Below are positions 61,037 to 64,000 of a stretch of DNA of 64,000 nt, piece by piece (position 1 is the stretch's first letter; each line of letters opens with the position of its first letter). The stretch comes from Rhodospirillales bacterium (lineage in GTDB: Bacteria > Pseudomonadota > Alphaproteobacteria > Rhodospirillales > Casp-alpha2). The notes beneath the pieces are model-generated. The model did not search any database. It had not been told where the DNA came from and saw only the letters and a list, made by a program, of their open reading frames with translations. Location: NCBI GenBank assembly GCA_021775095.1, contig JAJFII010000009.1, positions 143,507 through 207,506 of the forward strand, read 5' to 3'. A program made the translations under genes and the position numbers.

Positions 61037-63005
61037 GGTGACGCCGGTATTGCATCTTAAAGGATGGTTAGTTGGCGGTTTGATTGTCGGATTTGTGGCG
61101 ATGTTGTCGCTTAATGTTTCCCACGCCCAATCCAGCCGTCCCCTGCGTCTGGCACCGGTTGCGAAAAAAGCGGATCCGCCCGATTTAAACAGCCCGGCAC
61201 CCCGCACCCCACGCAGCGACATTGCCAATCCTCGCCTGCCAACCCTATCCAGCCGGATCACCGGTGGTGCCGTCCAGGTCGATACCCTGAAAGCCCTGAA
61301 CGCGGATGAAGCCGGGACACTAACGCCATTAACCGGTGCCTTGGGGACGCAAATGTGGCAGGGGACATCGGCAAATCTTATCGGAAAGTTGTTGCGCCAC
61401 CTGCCAACCCATGCGCCATCGGCGGCCATGCGGACCCTCATGCTAAAACTGCTGTTGTCGCCGGCGCGGGTTCCTGATGGTGCAAAGGACCAAAACCACC
61501 TGATTGGCACGCGTTTGAGTGCGCTGATGACAATGGGGGCGCTGGACGAGGCCAACCAACTTTTTGAAGCCCTGCCGACGGCGCGGGCTTCGGACCTGGC
61601 TGTTCTGGAAGCCGACCTAAGGTTCTTATCCAATGACAATGCCCGGGCCTGTGCAATGGCCGAACAGGAAATGGCCAACCAATCCACGGCTTATTGGCAA
61701 AAGGCTTTTACCTTTTGCCAAATTATCAACGGAGAGAAAGAAAAGGCTGGGTTGAGCCTGTCGTTAATGCGCGAACTGGGCGAAACCGACGAGGCGTTTT
61801 TAACGATGGCTGAGGGGATTATATCTGAAACACCGCAGGCCCTTACATCCCTCGGCGAAGCGACCCCACTTAACTTGGCGATGGCGCGGGTCGGGCAAAT
61901 TGAATTGCCGGGCGATGTGATGGAGAGCCATACGCCGAGCGTTTTACGGGCCATTGCGTTGTCGCCCAAAACCTCGATTGGCCTGCGCCTTGATGCTGCG
62001 GAACGGGCCGATGCTGCCGGTGCCTTACCCGTCGATACGCTGCGCCAGTTATATACCAGTGTTGAATTTTCAAAGGACGATCTGGCCAGCCCCCTAAGCC
62101 GGGCAGAAGTCGAGTTTGGGCCGATGATCCGAGCCTTGTTGTATCGTACATCGTTGGTTCAAACCGTACCGACCGCCCAGGCCGAAGCAACGGCGCGGGC
62201 ATTCGCTTTGGCTCGCGATGAGGGGCGCTACGGGTCAACCGTTAACGTCTTTCAGCCGGTGCTCAGACGAATTCCACCATCAAATCAGTTGCTCTGGTTT
62301 GCACCAGAAGCCGTTCGCGCCTTGCTTTTGGTCGGGGATCTGGAGCGGGCCCAGGCTTGGTATCAAGTGCTGCAAGCCGGATCCATTGTTAACGATGATG
62401 CGGCCAAGGCGATCGATAGGTTCCGGCCACTGGCCCATTTGTTCGAGTTTGATGTCAACGAAAATATCGACCGTCCAATGACGGAGACCTGGTGGAAAGC
62501 GGTCGGTGACCAACCGGATGCCGGCAGCAAGGGGATCTTGTTGTTCACAATTTTGGCGGCGATGGGGGTTGATGTGCCGGACAGGGCCTGGCAGCCCCTG
62601 ATCAGCTGGCAACCGCGTGTTCAACAAACGCTACCGAACGCGGCTCTGATAAACCGGTTGCGCCATTTAAGCGCGTTAAACAAACGGCCGGTCGCATCGC
62701 CGCCTGATGCTACGGACGACGTGCCGCAACGGGTTGCCCTGCAAAACATGGGCGACGCCCTGTTGGCGGAAAGGCTGCCGCAACCGATCGTGACGACGGA
62801 TGAAACGTCACTGGGAGAGCCAGCCAGAGACTACCAGCGCGTCGCTGAAATCGTTCTTTTGTCGTTGTTGGCCCTTGGCGACGCCGGGCCGGCAAAAACC
62901 GAAGTCGGCAGTCTGTCTGTCATTCTGCAGGCACTTTTGTCGATCAGATTAACATCGGATGCGCAGGCTCTGGCCCTGGAAGCGGTCCTCGCGAACGATC
63001 TATGA
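61017..63005 (+). CDS. exported helical-repeat protein of unknown function, 662 aa
   Basis: A 662-aa Ala/Leu-rich protein with an N-terminal membrane/signal segment (about 15-38, WLVGGLIVGFVAMLSLNVSH, with small residues to AQSSR) and otherwise helix-turn-helix repeats typical of TPR-like solenoids, e.g. LSALMTMGALDEANQLFEAL near 165 and RALLLVGDLERAQAWYQVLQ near 440. It sits between the 46-aa gene and xerD, overlapping both (20 bases, and ATGA). No enzyme motif. A start at GTG 61038 is possible, removing the first seven residues. Probably a periplasmic scaffold; function unknown. Confidence 0.72.
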   Translation: MINFQNKVTPVLHLKGWLVGGLIVGFVAMLSLNVSHAQSSRPLRLAPVAKKADPPDLNSPAPRTPRSDIANPRLPTLSSRITGGAVQVDTLKALNADEAGTLTPLTGALGTQMWQGTSANLIGKLLRHLPTHAPSAAMRTLMLKLLLSPARVPDGAKDQNHLIGTRLSALMTMGALDEANQLFEALPTARASDLAVLEADLRFLSNDNARACAMAEQEMANQSTAYWQKAFTFCQIINGEKEKAGLSLSLMRELGETDEAFLTMAEGIISETPQALTSLGEATPLNLAMARVGQIELPGDVMESHTPSVLRAIALSPKTSIGLRLDAAERADAAGALPVDTLRQLYTSVEFSKDDLASPLSRAEVEFGPMIRALLYRTSLVQTVPTAQAEATARAFALARDEGRYGSTVNVFQPVLRRIPPSNQLLWFAPEAVRALLLVGDLERAQAWYQVLQAGSIVNDDAAKAIDRFRPLAHLFEFDVNENIDRPMTETWWKAVGDQPDAGSKGILLFTILAAMGVDVPDRAWQPLISWQPRVQQTLPNAALINRLRHLSALNKRPVASPPDATDDVPQRVALQNMGDALLAERLPQPIVTTDETSLGEPARDYQRVAEIVLLSLLALGDAGPAKTEVGSLSVILQALLSIRLTSDAQALALEAVLANDL

Positions 63006-63949
63006 AAACCGGCGATCTTCCGGCGTCCGCTTTGCGGCAAATCGAAGTTTTTCTCGATATGATGACTGTCGAACGCGGTGCTGCGGCCAATACGCTGGAA
63101 TCCTACGAACGCGATCTGGCACACTTTGCTGGATTTATGGTCACCCGCAAACGTGCGCCGGAAGACGCCGAACAAACTCAAATCAGAGCCTATATCAAAT
63201 CTCTCAGCGGTGCCGGGCTGGCGGCAAGCACCGTCGCTCGGCGAGTTTCGGCGATTCGGCAGTTTTTCCGGTTTTTGTATGCGGAGCGGGTGCGTGATGA
63301 CGATCCGACGTCAACCCTCGACAGCCCCAAACTCGGGCGCTCCCTGCCAAAATACCTCAGCGAGAGCGAAGTTGAACAGTTGCTCGATTCGGCAAGGGAC
63401 CGTCCCGGCGGCGACGGACTTCGTTTGTCGGCCCTGTTGGAAATCTTATATGCGACCGGTCTCAGGGTCACCGAATTGGTCGGATTGCCGCTTGCAGCCC
63501 GGTCCCGGGACGAACGGTATCTGATCGTCCGCGGCAAAGGCGCCAAGGAACGTATGGTGCCGCTGAGTGAACCGGCCCAGGATGCCATTGCCGATTATAT
63601 GGCGGTTCGCGATACGTTTTTACCCAAACGTCAAATTGCCAACGGGGCGCATCTTCGGATGTTTCCGTCGCGCGGCAAAGAGGGGTTTTTGACCCGGGCA
63701 CGGTTTGGCCAGATGTTAAAAGAACTGGCCATGGAAGCTGGCATTGATCAGCGCCGAGTTTCTCCACATGTGTTAAGACATTCCTTCGCCAGTCACCTGC
63801 TTGCCCATGGCGTCGACCTGAGGGCCTTACAACAAATGCTTGGTCATTCGGATATTTCAACAACTCAAATTTATACCCATATTCTCGATGAACGCCTGAA
63901 AGCCCTGGTCAATGAGGCCCATCCGCTGGCCGACGGATGGGAGGGATAA
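63002..63949 (+). CDS. xerD: tyrosine recombinase XerD
   Basis: A 315-aa site-specific recombinase. The N-terminal SAM-like domain (FLDMMTVERGAAANTLESYE) is followed by the catalytic domain with all six residues: Arg in ATGLRVTELVGL, Lys in VRGKGAKERMV, HVLRHSFASHLL (His, Arg), LGHSDISTTQIYTH (His, Tyr). Resolves chromosome dimers at dif with XerC, which is not in the window. The ATG overlaps the stop of the 662-aa gene. Its length and start fit XerD. Confidence 0.95.
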   Translation: MKTGDLPASALRQIEVFLDMMTVERGAAANTLESYERDLAHFAGFMVTRKRAPEDAEQTQIRAYIKSLSGAGLAASTVARRVSAIRQFFRFLYAERVRDDDPTSTLDSPKLGRSLPKYLSESEVEQLLDSARDRPGGDGLRLSALLEILYATGLRVTELVGLPLAARSRDERYLIVRGKGAKERMVPLSEPAQDAIADYMAVRDTFLPKRQIANGAHLRMFPSRGKEGFLTRARFGQMLKELAMEAGIDQRRVSPHVLRHSFASHLLAHGVDLRALQQMLGHSDISTTQIYTHILDERLKALVNEAHPLADGWEG

Positions 63950-63962
63950 GGTGCCGCCTCAA

Positions 63963-64000
63963 TTAAAATGTGATTTTACCGGTGGCCCCGTCGGCCATCG
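63963..64000 (-). CDS. possible C-terminus of a minus-strand gene, cut by window edge
   Basis: The last bases of the window can be read on the minus strand as MADGATGKITF followed by a stop at 63963-63965. This resembles the C-terminus of an MDR-type oxidoreductase (GKI-F ending), and would place the gene convergent with xerD. Only twelve codons are visible, and a plus-strand frame starting at GTG near 63951 is also open to the edge, so the call is a guess. Confidence 0.25.
   Translation of the reverse strand, partial: MADGATGKITF

Noticed and set aside
1..64000. tRNA or rRNA genes
   Set aside because: Intergenic gaps were scanned by eye for T-loop-like GTTCRA motifs with a matching acceptor stem and none was convincing; a tRNA finder would settle this.

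Overview
The window reads as chromosomal DNA of a moderate-GC alphaproteobacterium, most likely in or near the Rhodospirillales. Support for this: a DUF2336 protein, SoxBDAG-type sarcosine oxidase, the CobS/CobT cobaltochelatase pair beside a small DnaJ protein, the aroK-aroB-CorC order, pssA-psd, a short RHH_4 protein and a DUF2889 protein. No rRNA, tRNA, CRISPR array or complete IS was seen. The species cannot be named from sequence alone.

Left part (1-17.4 kb), catabolic island. A 5'-truncated MttB-family methyltransferase is followed by an enoyl-reductase-like MDR protein, a ~300-bp MITE-like element lodged at the stop/start junction, and a 2-keto-4-pentenoate hydratase-family enzyme. A promoter bracketed by two identical 14-bp palindromes (TGAATGCGCATTCA) then opens a tightly packed 13-gene run: a sugar-type ABC importer (binding protein, two permeases, ATPase), two paralogous double-NTF2 (SnoaL-like) proteins, an HpsN/HisD-family dehydrogenase, an SDR, a LacI-family regulator, a double cupin, a core-MetE-like protein, an alpha/beta hydrolase and an RraA-like protein. 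Many junctions are TAATG or ATGA overlaps. This looks like a LacI-controlled uptake and degradation pathway for an unidentified small molecule and is the best candidate here for an undescribed system.

17.4-26.4 kb. A decayed Fic-family gene lies in a gene-poor stretch, followed by an amicyanin-like cupredoxin with a cytochrome P460-family protein, a TetR regulator, and an envelope export cassette (outer-membrane barrel, LolA-like protein, MMPL/RND exporter) divergent from its own TetR gene across nested palindromes. A trans-3-hydroxy-L-proline dehydratase-type enzyme follows.

26.4-41 kb. DUF2336 protein, the soxBDAG sarcosine oxidase operon (minus strand), a secreted Sel1-repeat protein, a short AsmA-like protein, a LysR regulator, and a PadR-MFP-RND efflux operon.

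41-64 kb, mostly housekeeping. pssA/psd, an unrecognised 162-aa protein, a LysM protein, two c-type cytochromes separated by a hairpin terminator, a LOG protein, icd, rpmB (preceded by a palindromic intergenic element and followed by a clear terminator), a three-gene secreted-protein operon (NHL, phytase-esterase-like, metallopeptidase-like/Sel1), cobT-cobS, DnaJ, RHH and DUF2889 proteins, two CBS proteins, aroB-aroK, a 46-aa small protein, a 662-aa exported helical protein and xerD. Where an open frame runs past the likely initiation codon, starts were set from Shine-Dalgarno position, overlap with the upstream stop, and signal-peptide or family N-termini.
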